Shown here: positions 23,763-33,891 of the stretch, in pieces
How positions within the stretch are numbered: position 1 is the stretch's first letter
How the letters are laid out: each line of letters opens with the position of its first letter
Source: Nocardia spumae
Lineage (GTDB): Bacteria; Actinomycetota; Actinomycetes; Mycobacteriales; Mycobacteriaceae
Direction of reading: 5' to 3'
DNA: 64,000 bases
Assembly (NCBI RefSeq): GCF_020733635.1
Contig: NZ_JAJFZL010000001.1
Location: 2,852,001-2,916,000 of the forward strand
The notes under the pieces: generated by a model
The model's database searches: none
What the model saw: only the letters and a program-made list of their open reading frames with translations
Told to the model about the DNA's origin: nothing
Made by a program: the position numbers and the translations under genes

Positions 23763-24070
23763 TGGCCCTACTCTGCTCTGGGACGGCACGCCTGCGCTGC
23801 CGAATCGACGGTTCCGGGACTTCGCGTCATCGCCCGGGACAGCTCATCGGGTCGACACACCGCCGTCGATTCGCGGCCGAACGACGATGGGCGCGAAGTT
23901 ACCGTCGTTGGTCGAGAGTCCTCGAACAGTTGCCGGCTCGAGGTGTTCGGAGGGCTCTGTCCCGACACTAGCCTTCCCGCCCGGACCGCGGTCCACAGGG
24001 CACCACGGCCCGGATGCGCGGGCGGAGTTCCCGATCGCGACGCGGGATCGTCGCGAGCCGGGCTCGCGCG

Positions 24071-24949
24071 CTATGCGTCCGACGTCGTCGTGGCGGCGGC
24101 GAGTTCGGCGACGGCCGCGACGAGGTGATGCCGGACCTCGGCGGCGATCGGGCTCAACTCCTGGTCCGCGAGCGCCTGTGCCCAGACCGTCGGGTCGGCG
24201 GCCGCGACGACGATCCCCGCGGGGCGTTCCCGCACGACGACCGGATGCGGAATCATCACGCCCGCACAGTCGTCCGTGTCGTAGGCCTGTACCAGCGCGC
24301 TCGGCCGGCAGATCTCGAGGACGGTGTGGCGGGCGGGGTGCGGCGCGCGGCCGTCGGGGAGCGCGGCGAGTGGATCGATCTCGGACAGGATCGTGAAGCC
24401 GTTGTGCCGCAGTGCCTCTCGTGCCCGCCGCAGCGCGGTCGCGAAGTCCTTTCCGGCCTCCGCGACGAGGACGGGGATGGGAGCCACCGGCAGCCGGATC
24501 TCGGTGACCAGCAGGCGCGGATCGCTGACCTCGTCGGGACCGATGAGGTAGACCTCGGTCGGCGGGCCGGCGGCGCGATATCCGTTGTGGTTCGTCCACT
24601 CCGCGAGGCTGCGGTAGGCGTCGCCCAGCCCTCGGTAACTGCCGCGGTGGCAGGCTCGCGCAACCAGGAATCCGGCGCGTACCACCACCTCCGCACCCGA
24701 CTGCATACTCAGGGCGGGGGCCGGCTCGACCGGTACACCGAAGTCGACGATGGTCGCCGCGCCGGGCCGGTCGGTCTCGGCGTAGGTGATGGTGGGCGGT
24801 CCGCTCGCGGTGAGCCCGGCGCGGGTGACGGCCGTGGCCAGCTCCTGCATTCCCGCCGCGACGTCCTCACCGGGGCGATCGGCCCTGACCGCGCGCGGCA
24901 GTCTCAGCAACGCCTGCGGCGGTACCTCGCACACATCCACCTGGTATCT
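24071..24949 (-). CDS. GyrI-like effector-binding domain fused to DUF302
   Basis: 292 residues. Residues ~1-155 resemble the GyrI/BacR effector-binding fold (VCEVPPQALLRLPRAVRADR, ATIVDFGVPVEP, VARACHRGSYRGLGDAYRSLAEW, TEVYLIGPDEV). Residues ~175-290 match DUF302 (FATALRRAREALRHNGFTILSEID, LEICRPSALVQAYDTD, CAGVMIPHPVVVRE). I chose ATG 24949. The fusion suggests a small-molecule-binding protein. It is divergent from the USP gene at 25160 with a DosR-type box between them. Confidence 0.72.
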   Translation of the reverse strand, partial: RYQVDVCEVPPQALLRLPRAVRADRPGEDVAAGMQELATAVTRAGLTASGPPTITYAETDRPGAATIVDFGVPVEPAPALSMQSGAEVVVRAGFLVARACHRGSYRGLGDAYRSLAEWTNHNGYRAAGPPTEVYLIGPDEVSDPRLLVTEIRLPVAPIPVLVAEAGKDFATALRRAREALRHNGFTILSEIDPLAALPDGRAPHPARHTVLEICRPSALVQAYDTDDCAGVMIPHPVVVRERPAGIVVAAADPTVWAQALADQELSPIAAEVRHHLVAAVAELAAATTTSDA

Positions 24950-25088
24950 CATCGGTCGTCCTCGTCTCGTCGCTGTCTCGACAATGCCCACATCGGCGCG
25001 GATGTGCGAGAGGCGAAGGACCCGCAACGGCGGGACGAACGAGTCCGGCTTGGTGCGGTGCGGCGGCGGACGTAGGTTGTCGCCCGGA

Positions 25089-25102
25089 TCGACTTTCGGC
25101 CC
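25089..25102 (+). promoter_or_regulatory. DosR/DevR box candidate
   Basis: TCGACTTTCGGCCC, matching GGGACTTTCGGCCC in 12 of 14 positions, 58 bases upstream of the USP start at 25160. Confidence 0.65.
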
Positions 25103-25159
25103 TAGGGTTCGCGCGCCGGTGGCCGGATCATCGGAGCAACACGGTGTCAGGAGGCCGCC

Positions 25160-26047
25160 ATGACCGATGCCACGAATGTCGGGCCCGAGCGCAGGATCGT
25201 CGTGGCGGTAGACGGCTCGGCCACGGCGCTGCAGGCGGTGCGGTGGGCGGCGATCGAATGCGCATTACGCGACTGCCCACTCGAGATTCTGTTGTCCTCG
25301 GCGTCCGCGCCGCGAACCGGGCTGAGCGCGATGGAGATCGTCGGCGGCCGGGAATGGCTGCGATGGAACGGCGAGCGGGTGTTGTCGGAAGCGGCGGCGA
25401 TGGCCGGACACGTCGCCGGCGATATCGCGGTGACCACGGAACTGACAGCCGATCCCGTCGTCCCGGCACTGCTGCGGCGGTCCGAGCGGGCGCCGATGAT
25501 CGTCGCGGGCAGTCACGGCCGGGGCGCGTTGGGGCGAGCGCTGCTGGGCTCGGTCAGCAGCGCGATCACCCGTAAGGCCCACTGCCCGGTCGCGATCGTG
25601 CACCGCGACAGCGTGATCGGCGTGGAGCGCGACGAGCGTCCCGTCGCGGTGGGGGTGAACGACGAGACCGCGCCGATCGACCGGGCCTTCGACGAGGCGT
25701 CGGTGCGCGGGGTGGCGCTGATGGCGCTCCGGGCCTGCGACGAGGTGGTCGGGGCGTTCGCCCTGGCCGGCGAACTCGGCCGGGTGCGGGCCGATGAAAC
25801 ACGCGCGCTCGCAGCGCATCTGGCGCCCTGGACGCGCAGATATCCGCAGGTGCCGGTGGAGACGACGGTGGCGTTCGACAGCCCGGCACATGTCCTGCTC
25901 GGCCATGCCGATGCCGCCCAGCTGCTGGTGGTGGGACGGCACGGCTGGGACGGATCGGCCGGTATCGCTCGATCGACCCGGGCGGCACTGCTGCATCGAG
26001 CGCTGTGCCCGACCCTGATCGTGCCCGAACCGCGAGGCCGGCGCTGA
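25160..26047 (+). CDS. universal stress protein, tandem USP domains
   Basis: 295 residues, two USP domains. The first is complete: RIVVAVDGSATALQAVRWAA and the ATP-binding G-2X-G-9X-G(S/T) motif GSHGRGALGRALLGSVSSA (~117). The second has VAVGVNDE and LLVVGRHGWDGSAGIARS, a degraded ATP motif. Two-domain USPs are a hallmark of actinobacterial dormancy regulons (Rv1996/Rv2005c type). ATG 25160 follows AGGAGG. It lies downstream of a DosR-type box. Confidence 0.88.
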   Translation: MTDATNVGPERRIVVAVDGSATALQAVRWAAIECALRDCPLEILLSSASAPRTGLSAMEIVGGREWLRWNGERVLSEAAAMAGHVAGDIAVTTELTADPVVPALLRRSERAPMIVAGSHGRGALGRALLGSVSSAITRKAHCPVAIVHRDSVIGVERDERPVAVGVNDETAPIDRAFDEASVRGVALMALRACDEVVGAFALAGELGRVRADETRALAAHLAPWTRRYPQVPVETTVAFDSPAHVLLGHADAAQLLVVGRHGWDGSAGIARSTRAALLHRALCPTLIVPEPRGRR

Positions 26048-26056
26048 GGACGTGGA

Positions 26057-26632
26057 TCAGGACCGAGCGGGCCGCATCGCGGTCAGCTGCCACCACGGTG
26101 TCGCGCCGGGGTCGCGGCGGTCCATCCATGTCCGCAGATCACGGCGGCGCAGGCCCGGCACGACTCGATAGCCGATCGACCCCGGGACGCTGACCAGGGC
26201 CAGGACCCGATACAGGGCGCGCGCGTAGGCTTGCGCTGCGCCCGGCCCGTCCCACTCGTAGAGACCGCGGTAGGCGCCGTGTTCGTCATGCGTCAGCCAC
26301 AGTTTGGAGCTCAGTCCCGGGAATCCGGCGAAGAGCAGGGTGTTGAGCACACTCGCCCGGCGGAACCAGGCATGTCCGCGACCGTGGACACCCCGCAGTT
26401 CGAAGGTCACCACGAGCAGGCACGGGTCTCGGGACACGGGGCGATCGATCACCGTTTCCCGGAAGACGCGGGCCGAGGTTCCGTCGGCGAAATCCAGTCG
26501 CAGCCCCTGGTTCTCGGTAGGCAGGTGGACGCGACGCGCGACCAGCAGACCGAGGGTCGTGACAAGACAGCGTGCGACCGCTGCCATCGCCGGAGCGGGT
26601 GGCAGCGGTGTCGGGACGCTCGTTGCCGTCAT
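26057..26632 (-). CDS. hypothetical protein of the dormancy operon
   Basis: 191 residues. It contains LRLDFADGTSARVFRETVIDRPVSRDPCLLVVTFELRGVHGRG and a Trp/Tyr-rich part (KLWLTHDEHGAYRGLYEWDG, YARALYRVL), reminiscent of YdhR/heme-degrading-type alpha+beta barrels, but I do not recognise the family. ATG 26632 lies 4 bases after the upstream SRPBCC stop, so it is the last gene of a run that begins at 28704. Confidence 0.65.
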   Translation of the reverse strand: MTATSVPTPLPPAPAMAAVARCLVTTLGLLVARRVHLPTENQGLRLDFADGTSARVFRETVIDRPVSRDPCLLVVTFELRGVHGRGHAWFRRASVLNTLLFAGFPGLSSKLWLTHDEHGAYRGLYEWDGPGAAQAYARALYRVLALVSVPGSIGYRVVPGLRRRDLRTWMDRRDPGATPWWQLTAMRPARS

Positions 26633-26636
26633 CGGC

Positions 26637-27308
26637 TCACCCCGGGACCGCGACGCGCCGATCGCCACGTCGTTCGGCGCGTTCTTTGATGCCGCGCAAC
26701 ATCTTTCGCTCCATCACCAGACTTCCCGGTTCCATGACGAAGATGTCGAACAGCCGAAGAAGTGCCGAGGCGTGCGGAGTGGCGATGCGATTGCGGCTGA
26801 CCAGCCGCGTTCCGCCCGGGCACGGGAACAGCCCGAACGACCACACCCAGTTGCCGTCCTCGGTGCGGAACACCAGCGCTCGTCCGGGGTCGAGAACCGC
26901 CACGCGGGCAGGGGTGCTGTCGGAGTTGATCGTCACGGTGTCGCCCACCGCGAGGTCCTGGTATCGCGGCAGGATCGTCTCGGCGCTGTGCACGTCGATG
27001 CCCAGTAGCCGGTCGATGCGGTCGTAGCTGTAGATTCCGCCGCGGCCGGGCCCGAACTGCAGCAGCCACGGCCATATCGCATCCGCGTCGGTCTCGATGG
27101 TGATCGCCCGGGTCGCGAGCAGGTCCGGCCGCGGCAGCAACTCGTCCCCGGCCATCGGCCGCCGGACCTCCTCCTCCGTCGCACCCCAGGTGAGGCACCA
27201 CCTGCGGGCGAGGAGCCGATACGTGGCGGCCAGCGCGCCGAGGATCGTCAGGGTGGCGGCCACCGCGGCGCCGGCGCGGTGGGCGATACGGCCGTCAGGA
27301 GTAGTCAC
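26637..27308 (-). CDS. membrane-anchored SRPBCC protein
   Basis: 223 residues. An N-terminal helix (AGAAVAATLTILGALAATYRLLA) anchors it. The rest is SRPBCC-like: TRAITIETDADAIWPWLLQFGPGRGGIYSYDRIDRLLG, VLDPGRALVFRTEDGNWVWSFGLFP and RLVSRNRIAT. GTG 27308 overlaps the 3' end of the USP gene by 14 bases, indicating tight operon coupling. Ligand unknown. Confidence 0.75.
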   Translation of the reverse strand: MTTPDGRIAHRAGAAVAATLTILGALAATYRLLARRWCLTWGATEEEVRRPMAGDELLPRPDLLATRAITIETDADAIWPWLLQFGPGRGGIYSYDRIDRLLGIDVHSAETILPRYQDLAVGDTVTINSDSTPARVAVLDPGRALVFRTEDGNWVWSFGLFPCPGGTRLVSRNRIATPHASALLRLFDIFVMEPGSLVMERKMLRGIKERAERRGDRRVAVPG

Positions 27309-28245
27309 GATCGCTTGGACCTCTGCCGGGGCGGACCACCATGACGGGACAGTTCGCGTGCTGGACAAGGGAATTGGAGACGCTGCCCAGCAGCAGACCG
27401 CGGAAGCCGCCCCGGCCGTGACTGCCGACCACGATCAACTGGGCGATATCACTCCACTGTCGCAGATGCGGGCCGGGGTCGGCGATCGTGATGTGCCGGC
27501 GCACCCGGACGTCGGGATACTTCTCCTGCCAGCCGGCCAGTCGCTCGGCCAGGATCGCTTCCTCGTTCACCTCGATCTCCGAGGTCGGGAACCAGGTGTA
27601 CGGATCGCCGGCGAAGGAACCGAATGTCAGGTCGCTCCAGGCGTGCACGGCCACCAGTTCGGCATCACGCTCGGAGGCTTCCTCGAAGGCCGTCGCCACC
27701 GCGGCCTCGCTCACCGGGCCGCCGTCGATGCCGACCACCACCGGCCCGCTGCTGCGCGGACCGTCCGGTGCGCCGGAGTCGGCACGCACCACCACGATCG
27801 GCCCCTCGGCGCGAGCGGCGACCGACAGCGCGACAGAGCCGAGGTGCCCGGTGAAACCGCCGGTGCCATGCGGGCCGACCGCCGTCAAGTAGGCGGTCGC
27901 GCTGTGGCGCGCCAACATTCGGGCCGGATGTTCGGACGAGATCTCGGTGGACACCCGCAGCTCCGGCAGCGTTTCGCGCACGGCGAGCGCCTCGCGGGCG
28001 GCTACTTCGAGACCGTGGGCGCGCACCCGCTGCAGTACCGCGGGCTCGGAAATGTCGTAGCAGTTGAACACCCGCCGCGCGCTGTCGAGGTCGAGACCGT
28101 ACGCGATACACAGTTCACGCTCGCGGTCCAACGCGACCCGGGCCGCCCACAGTAGAGCGGCGCGCGCGGCGTCGGAGCCGTCGACACCGACCACCACCGG
28201 CGCCGAGGTCAACCGGCGCGGGATGTCCCAGAACTGCCCGGTCAT
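27295..28245 (-). CDS. universal stress protein, tandem USP domains
   Basis: 316 residues. Domain 1: VVVGVDGSDAARAALLWAARVAL, with a degraded ATP motif (GPHGTGGFTGHLGSVALSVAA). Domain 2: VVVGIDGGPVSEAAVATAFEEASERDAELVAVHAWSD, with the intact motif GSHGRGGFRGLLLGSVSNS. It overlaps the following SRPBCC gene and lies 45 bases after the membrane-protein gene, so it is probably expressed from the DosR-type box at 28741. Confidence 0.88.
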   Translation of the reverse strand: MTGQFWDIPRRLTSAPVVVGVDGSDAARAALLWAARVALDRERELCIAYGLDLDSARRVFNCYDISEPAVLQRVRAHGLEVAAREALAVRETLPELRVSTEISSEHPARMLARHSATAYLTAVGPHGTGGFTGHLGSVALSVAARAEGPIVVVRADSGAPDGPRSSGPVVVGIDGGPVSEAAVATAFEEASERDAELVAVHAWSDLTFGSFAGDPYTWFPTSEIEVNEEAILAERLAGWQEKYPDVRVRRHITIADPGPHLRQWSDIAQLIVVGSHGRGGFRGLLLGSVSNSLVQHANCPVMVVRPGRGPSDRDYS

Positions 28246-28290
28246 CGTGCATTCCTTCCGCCTGGAGCGATTGTCCGGTTCGACCGGCGC

Positions 28291-28704
28291 TCAGGACTCG
28301 ATCTCCGCGGTTCGGATGTGCAGCCCGAGCGCGGCGACGCCGACGCCGAGGAGCAGGTATACCGGCTGCAGCCAGCTCAAGGTGTGCACGACGGCCATCT
28401 GGCCGAGCACCCAGCAGATGAGCAATGTGCCGCTGGCCACCGCGACGGTCGCGGCGCGGCGGTCGCCGACCAGCACACTGCCGGCGGTGACCGCCATCGG
28501 AATTCCGACCACCAGCGCGAGTATCACCGCACCCGCCACCAGGCTGTGCCATCCGAGGGTGCGCGCGAGGTCATCGCCCCCGGCGGACCGCCGCGTGATC
28601 AGTACGACCGAGCCGGCGAACGCGCAGGCCGCGACCGCACCCGCGGTCCCCGCCAAGAGCGCGCGCCAGGACCAGGCGCTGTCTCCGCGAACGATTCCTG
28701 CCAT
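28291..28704 (-). CDS. four-helix membrane protein of the dormancy island
   Basis: 137 residues with four hydrophobic segments: WRALLAGTAGAVAACAFAGSVVLI, LVAGAVILALVVGIPMAVTAGSVLV, ATVAVASGTLLICWVLGQMAVV and LQPVYLLLGVGVAALGLHI. No family recognised. ATG 28704 lies 37 bases downstream of the best DosR-type box in the window, making it the first gene of the 28704-26057 operon. Confidence 0.68.
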   Translation of the reverse strand: MAGIVRGDSAWSWRALLAGTAGAVAACAFAGSVVLITRRSAGGDDLARTLGWHSLVAGAVILALVVGIPMAVTAGSVLVGDRRAATVAVASGTLLICWVLGQMAVVHTLSWLQPVYLLLGVGVAALGLHIRTAEIES

Positions 28705-28740
28705 ACCGCGACCCTTCCGGATCGGGTGCCGGCGCCGGAA

Positions 28741-28754
28741 GGGCCTTTGGTCCC
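28741..28754 (-). promoter_or_regulatory. DosR/DevR box candidate
   Basis: On the minus strand GGGACCAAAGGCCC, a full match to the GGGAC-N4-GNCCC core, 37 bases upstream of the membrane-protein start at 28704. Confidence 0.75.
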
Positions 28755-28823
28755 GCAGTGCCCTCATCTCGGCCCGTCTCGTGCGGCCCGGTCCCGACCA
28801 CTGTCCGAAGACTCGGCTTCGAA

Positions 28824-28837
28824 GTGACTTTCGGCCA
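28824..28837 (+). promoter_or_regulatory. DosR/DevR box candidate
   Basis: GTGACTTTCGGCCA, 67 bases upstream of the Acg-type nitroreductase start at 28904 and divergent from the box at 28741. Confidence 0.65.
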
Positions 28838-28903
28838 TGCTCCGCGAGCCCCGCGCGCGCGATGCTGAGGTGCGAAGCCGCACGAGCCGAAGGGACAGCG
28901 ACT

Positions 28904-29881
28904 GTGAGTACCGTCGCGAACCAACCCGATCACGACACTCTGATGACAGTGGTGGCGCTCGCGGTGCTCGCGCCCTCGGTACACAACAGCCAGCCCTGGC
29001 TGTGGCGGATCGGCGACGAGACCGTCCAACTCTACGCGGATCCCGATCGGCAGCTGTGCCACACCGACCCCGACCAGCGCGACCTCGTCGTGAGTTGTGG
29101 TGCGGCACTGCATCATCTGCAGGTGGCGGCCGCCGCGCTGGGCTGGGCGACGGTGGTGCACCGGCTGCCGAATCCGGTGGAGCCGAATCACCTGGCAGCG
29201 GTGCAGTTCCGCCCGGCCCCGCCGACGGCGAAGGCGGTGCGGCTGGCGCGCGCGATCATCGATCGCCGCTCCGATCGCCGCCGCTACACCTCGTGGGACG
29301 TGCCGGGTATCCACGTCGACGCGCTGGTGGACGCCGGCGCCACCCGCGGTGTGCTGGTTCGTGACATCGGTCCCGAGACCGGGCGCGTCCACCTGTCGCG
29401 GGCGTTCGCCCGTGCCGCCGCGATCCACGCCGCCGATGCCGGATATCGCGCCGAGCTGGCCCGCTGGAGCGGCCATCACGCGGTCGCGGACGGGATACCG
29501 GCCCGCAACGCCGTCGTCACGGCCGGGCCGCGCGCTCGGCCGTTCGCCGACCCGCGGCTGCCCGAGGCGATCGTCGGCGACGCGGACGGCGCCGATCGCA
29601 TGCTGATCCTGTACACCGCCGGTGACGAACGCATCAGCTGGTTGCGCTCCGGCGAGGCGACCAGCGCGATCCTGTTGGCCGCGACCGTCTTCGGGCTGGC
29701 GACCTGCCCGCTCAGCGATCCGCTCGAGGTGCCCGAGGTCCGGCGTGAACTGCGTACGGAGCTGCTCCAGGACAGCGGATTTCCGCAGATGATCATCCGG
29801 ACCGGATGGGCCGCAACGAATTCGGGGCCGCTGCCGGCGACCCCGCGCCGGCCCCTGGACGAGGTCGTGGCGTCGTGGTGA
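28904..29881 (+). CDS. Acg-family FMN-binding nitroreductase-like protein
   Basis: 325 residues. The N-terminal APSVHNSQPWLWRI is the Acg-family signature, and IIDRRSDRRRYTSWDVP plus GEATSAILLAATVFGLATCPLSD complete the duplicated nitroreductase fold. In M. tuberculosis Acg (Rv2032) binds FMN but lacks nitroreductase activity and is strongly DosR-dependent; a flavin store or redox role is proposed. GTG 28904 gives the family-length protein; the frame is open far upstream but that is non-coding read-through. Confidence 0.88.
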   Translation: MSTVANQPDHDTLMTVVALAVLAPSVHNSQPWLWRIGDETVQLYADPDRQLCHTDPDQRDLVVSCGAALHHLQVAAAALGWATVVHRLPNPVEPNHLAAVQFRPAPPTAKAVRLARAIIDRRSDRRRYTSWDVPGIHVDALVDAGATRGVLVRDIGPETGRVHLSRAFARAAAIHAADAGYRAELARWSGHHAVADGIPARNAVVTAGPRARPFADPRLPEAIVGDADGADRMLILYTAGDERISWLRSGEATSAILLAATVFGLATCPLSDPLEVPEVRRELRTELLQDSGFPQMIIRTGWAATNSGPLPATPRRPLDEVVASW

Positions 29882-29894
29882 GGAGGTGGCTGGG

Positions 29895-30488
29895 ATGACG
29901 CGATACCCCTCGCCGGTGGTTCGCCTGTGGCGCAGCGGTCCGTGGACCACGAATCCGCTGATGCGGATCTCGGATCGGGTGGAGGCCGTGATTCGCATGC
30001 TGGCCGTGCTGGTCGTGCTGGCCGCGGTGCCGGTGTCCGCGGCGATGGGGACCGCTCACTACACCGACGCCGCCGCGCAGATCAGGGCCGACAACGCCGC
30101 GAAGACCCGGGTCACGGCGATCATCGTCGACGATCCGATCCGGACGACGACCACGGCGACGGAGCTGTCCGCGCAGCGCACCGACGCCACCGTGCGGTGG
30201 ACCCACGACGGCCGCTCCGGCACCGCCACCGCACCCGTCGCCGATGCCGCCCGCCGCGGCGAACAGACGACGATCTGGCTCGGTCCCGACGGCCGGATGA
30301 CCACCGCGCCACTGCCCGGTGATACCGCCGCGGTGCGCGGCATCGGGCTCGGCGTGGCGAGTTTCGCCGAGATCACCGGGCTGGCGGTGACAGTGGTCGC
30401 GGCCACGGCGTGGTTGTTCGAGGCTCGCCGCCGCGCCGCGCTGGCACGGGAATGGCGAACGATAAGCCGCCCCATCGGAACTCAGTGA
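29895..30488 (+). CDS. Rv1733c-like two-helix membrane protein
   Basis: 197 residues. WTTNPLMRISDRVEAVIRMLAVLVVLAAVPVSAAMGTAHYTDAA is the conserved start of the Rv1733c family, with the first membrane helix; the second is GLAVTVVAATAWLFEARRRAALAREW near the end. The ~100-residue loop lies outside the membrane. Rv1733c is a DosR-regulon antigen of unknown function. ATG 29895 follows GAGGAGG immediately after the Acg stop, so the two genes form an operon. Confidence 0.85.
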   Translation: MTRYPSPVVRLWRSGPWTTNPLMRISDRVEAVIRMLAVLVVLAAVPVSAAMGTAHYTDAAAQIRADNAAKTRVTAIIVDDPIRTTTTATELSAQRTDATVRWTHDGRSGTATAPVADAARRGEQTTIWLGPDGRMTTAPLPGDTAAVRGIGLGVASFAEITGLAVTVVAATAWLFEARRRAALAREWRTISRPIGTQ

Positions 30489-30513
30489 GAACTCGATCCG
30501 TGAGGAGAACGTC

Positions 30514-31428
30514 ATGACCGACCGCGCAGTACCGCAGCGCCGTGTCGACGCGCCGATCATCGCGGCGGTCGACGGCTCGGCGGTCGGCTACCACGCTGCC
30601 GCGTGGGCGGCCGCCGATGCCGCGCTGCACGATCGCCGCCTGCACCTGGTCACCTCCATCGGTGTCGCCGACGGGCTCGGTCTGGCACCCATTCAGACCG
30701 AGGACGATATGAGCTGGTCGCATCTCGACGGTGAACGAACCCTCGTCGAGGCGACCAGGATCGCCCGCGCCGCCACCGGTGAGCAGCCGCCGGTGATCAC
30801 GACCGAGGTCACCACCGACACGATCATCGGGCATCTGATTCAGGCGTCGGAACAGGCGTACGCGATCGTGGTGGGCAGCCGTGGCCTGGGCGCCTTCCGC
30901 CGCAGCCTGCTCGGCTCGGTCTCCTCGGCGATCACCCGTCATGCGAAATGCCCTGTCACCGTGGTGCATTCGACGTCGGCGATCGACGCGGTGAGTGCGG
31001 TCGAGCCGGTTCTCGTCGGCGTCGACGGCACCGGCAACAGCGTTCCGGCGCTCGAGGTCGCGTTCGAGGAGGCGTCGCGGCGCAACGTCGGATTGGTGGT
31101 ATTGCATGCCTGGAGTGACCTCAGCACGGCGCTGGATCCGGCGATCGTCGGCTGGGATGCCGTCGAACAGTCCGAAGACGCCGTTCTCGCGGAAAGTCTC
31201 GCCGGTTACGCCGAACGCTATCCGGAGGTGAAGGTCACCCGGAAGCTGATGCTCGACCGGCCGGTGCGGTCGCTGCTCGAAGCGTCCGAACACGCCCAGC
31301 TGGTGGTGGTCGGCAGCCACGGCCGCGGCGGTTTCACCGGCATGCTGCTCGGCTCCACCAGCGCGGCCCTGCTCCAGTCGGTGGAATGTCCGATCACCAT
31401 CGTGCGGCAGCCGGCCGACGCCGAGTGA
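30514..31428 (+). CDS. universal stress protein, tandem USP domains
   Basis: 304 residues. Both domains keep the ATP motif: GSRGLGAFRRSLLGSVSSA (~122) and GSHGRGGFTGMLLGSTSAA (~267), unlike the other three USPs of the window, which each have one degraded copy. Starts IIAAVDGSAVGYHAAAWAAADAAL. It lies 25 bases after the Rv1733c-like gene and is probably the third gene of the operon starting at 28904. Confidence 0.9.
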   Translation: MTDRAVPQRRVDAPIIAAVDGSAVGYHAAAWAAADAALHDRRLHLVTSIGVADGLGLAPIQTEDDMSWSHLDGERTLVEATRIARAATGEQPPVITTEVTTDTIIGHLIQASEQAYAIVVGSRGLGAFRRSLLGSVSSAITRHAKCPVTVVHSTSAIDAVSAVEPVLVGVDGTGNSVPALEVAFEEASRRNVGLVVLHAWSDLSTALDPAIVGWDAVEQSEDAVLAESLAGYAERYPEVKVTRKLMLDRPVRSLLEASEHAQLVVVGSHGRGGFTGMLLGSTSAALLQSVECPITIVRQPADAE

Positions 31429-31436
31429 CGCGGTGA

Positions 31437-33263
<1,827 letters not shown>

Positions 33264-33818
33264 TTACGGAGACGTGATGGTGGTCGTGGGCTGGGGAAGT
33301 CGCAGGACATGGGCGATAGTGGCGGTCCATTCGGTGATCGACGGCCAGTCCCGCAGATCTCCGTATCGGCCGCCGCAGAGCAACCGGAACACGACCCCTG
33401 CTCGCCACGAGACATCCACATGCTCGAAGCGTCCGGCGAAGGCCTTGTAGTCCACCGCCTGCACCGCATCACGCAGGGCGGCGATCTTCGGTGGCACGAC
33501 GCGGCCGATCCGGCGGCCGATCGGGCCGCGCAGCGCCGGGCCCAGGCCGACGGTGAACAACCAGACGTCGCGGTCGGTGAGCTCGCGGCGGTGGGCGCGC
33601 GTGAAGGCTGTCATCTCGGGGAGCACATCGACGTTGTGGACGGCGCTGCCGAGGATCACGGCATCGAATCGGGAGAGCTCGGGCGCGTGCTCGGCGTCGG
33701 CGACCTCGACCTGTGCGCCGCGGTGGGCCAGATCCGCCCCGATGCATTCGGCGATCGCCTTGGTCGACCCCTGCGCTGTGGCGAATACGACCGCGATGCG
33801 AGGAGTTTCGTGATTCAT
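33264..33818 (-). CDS. flavodoxin-domain protein
   Basis: 184 residues. RIAVVFATAQGSTKAIAECIGADLAHRG is the flavodoxin FMN-phosphate loop (T-x-G-S/T-T); VILGSAVHNVDVLPEMTAFTRAHR and LFTVGLGPALRG follow. It resembles HemG-type flavodoxin-like oxidoreductases. ATG 33818 best fits the fold; ATG 33845 and 33857 are alternatives. A DosR-type box lies 58 bases upstream. A low-potential flavin carrier would suit hypoxic metabolism. Confidence 0.8.
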   Translation of the reverse strand: MNHETPRIAVVFATAQGSTKAIAECIGADLAHRGAQVEVADAEHAPELSRFDAVILGSAVHNVDVLPEMTAFTRAHRRELTDRDVWLFTVGLGPALRGPIGRRIGRVVPPKIAALRDAVQAVDYKAFAGRFEHVDVSWRAGVVFRLLCGGRYGDLRDWPSITEWTATIAHVLRLPQPTTTITSP

Positions 33819-33875
33819 ATCATGAGCCTGCGCCGCGGTGCGGGCCATGGCGAGAGCCATCGTTCCCGACGCGGT

Positions 33876-33891
33876 ATGGACCAACGTCCCT
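33876..33891 (-). promoter_or_regulatory. DosR/DevR box candidate
   Basis: On the minus strand AGGGACGTTGGTCCAT, with GGGAC and GTCC half-sites, 58 bases upstream of the flavodoxin-like start. Confidence 0.68.

Noticed and set aside
28064..28903. Long upstream extension of the Acg gene
   Set aside because: The frame runs antisense through the USP and membrane-protein genes; Acg family similarity begins at GTG 28904.
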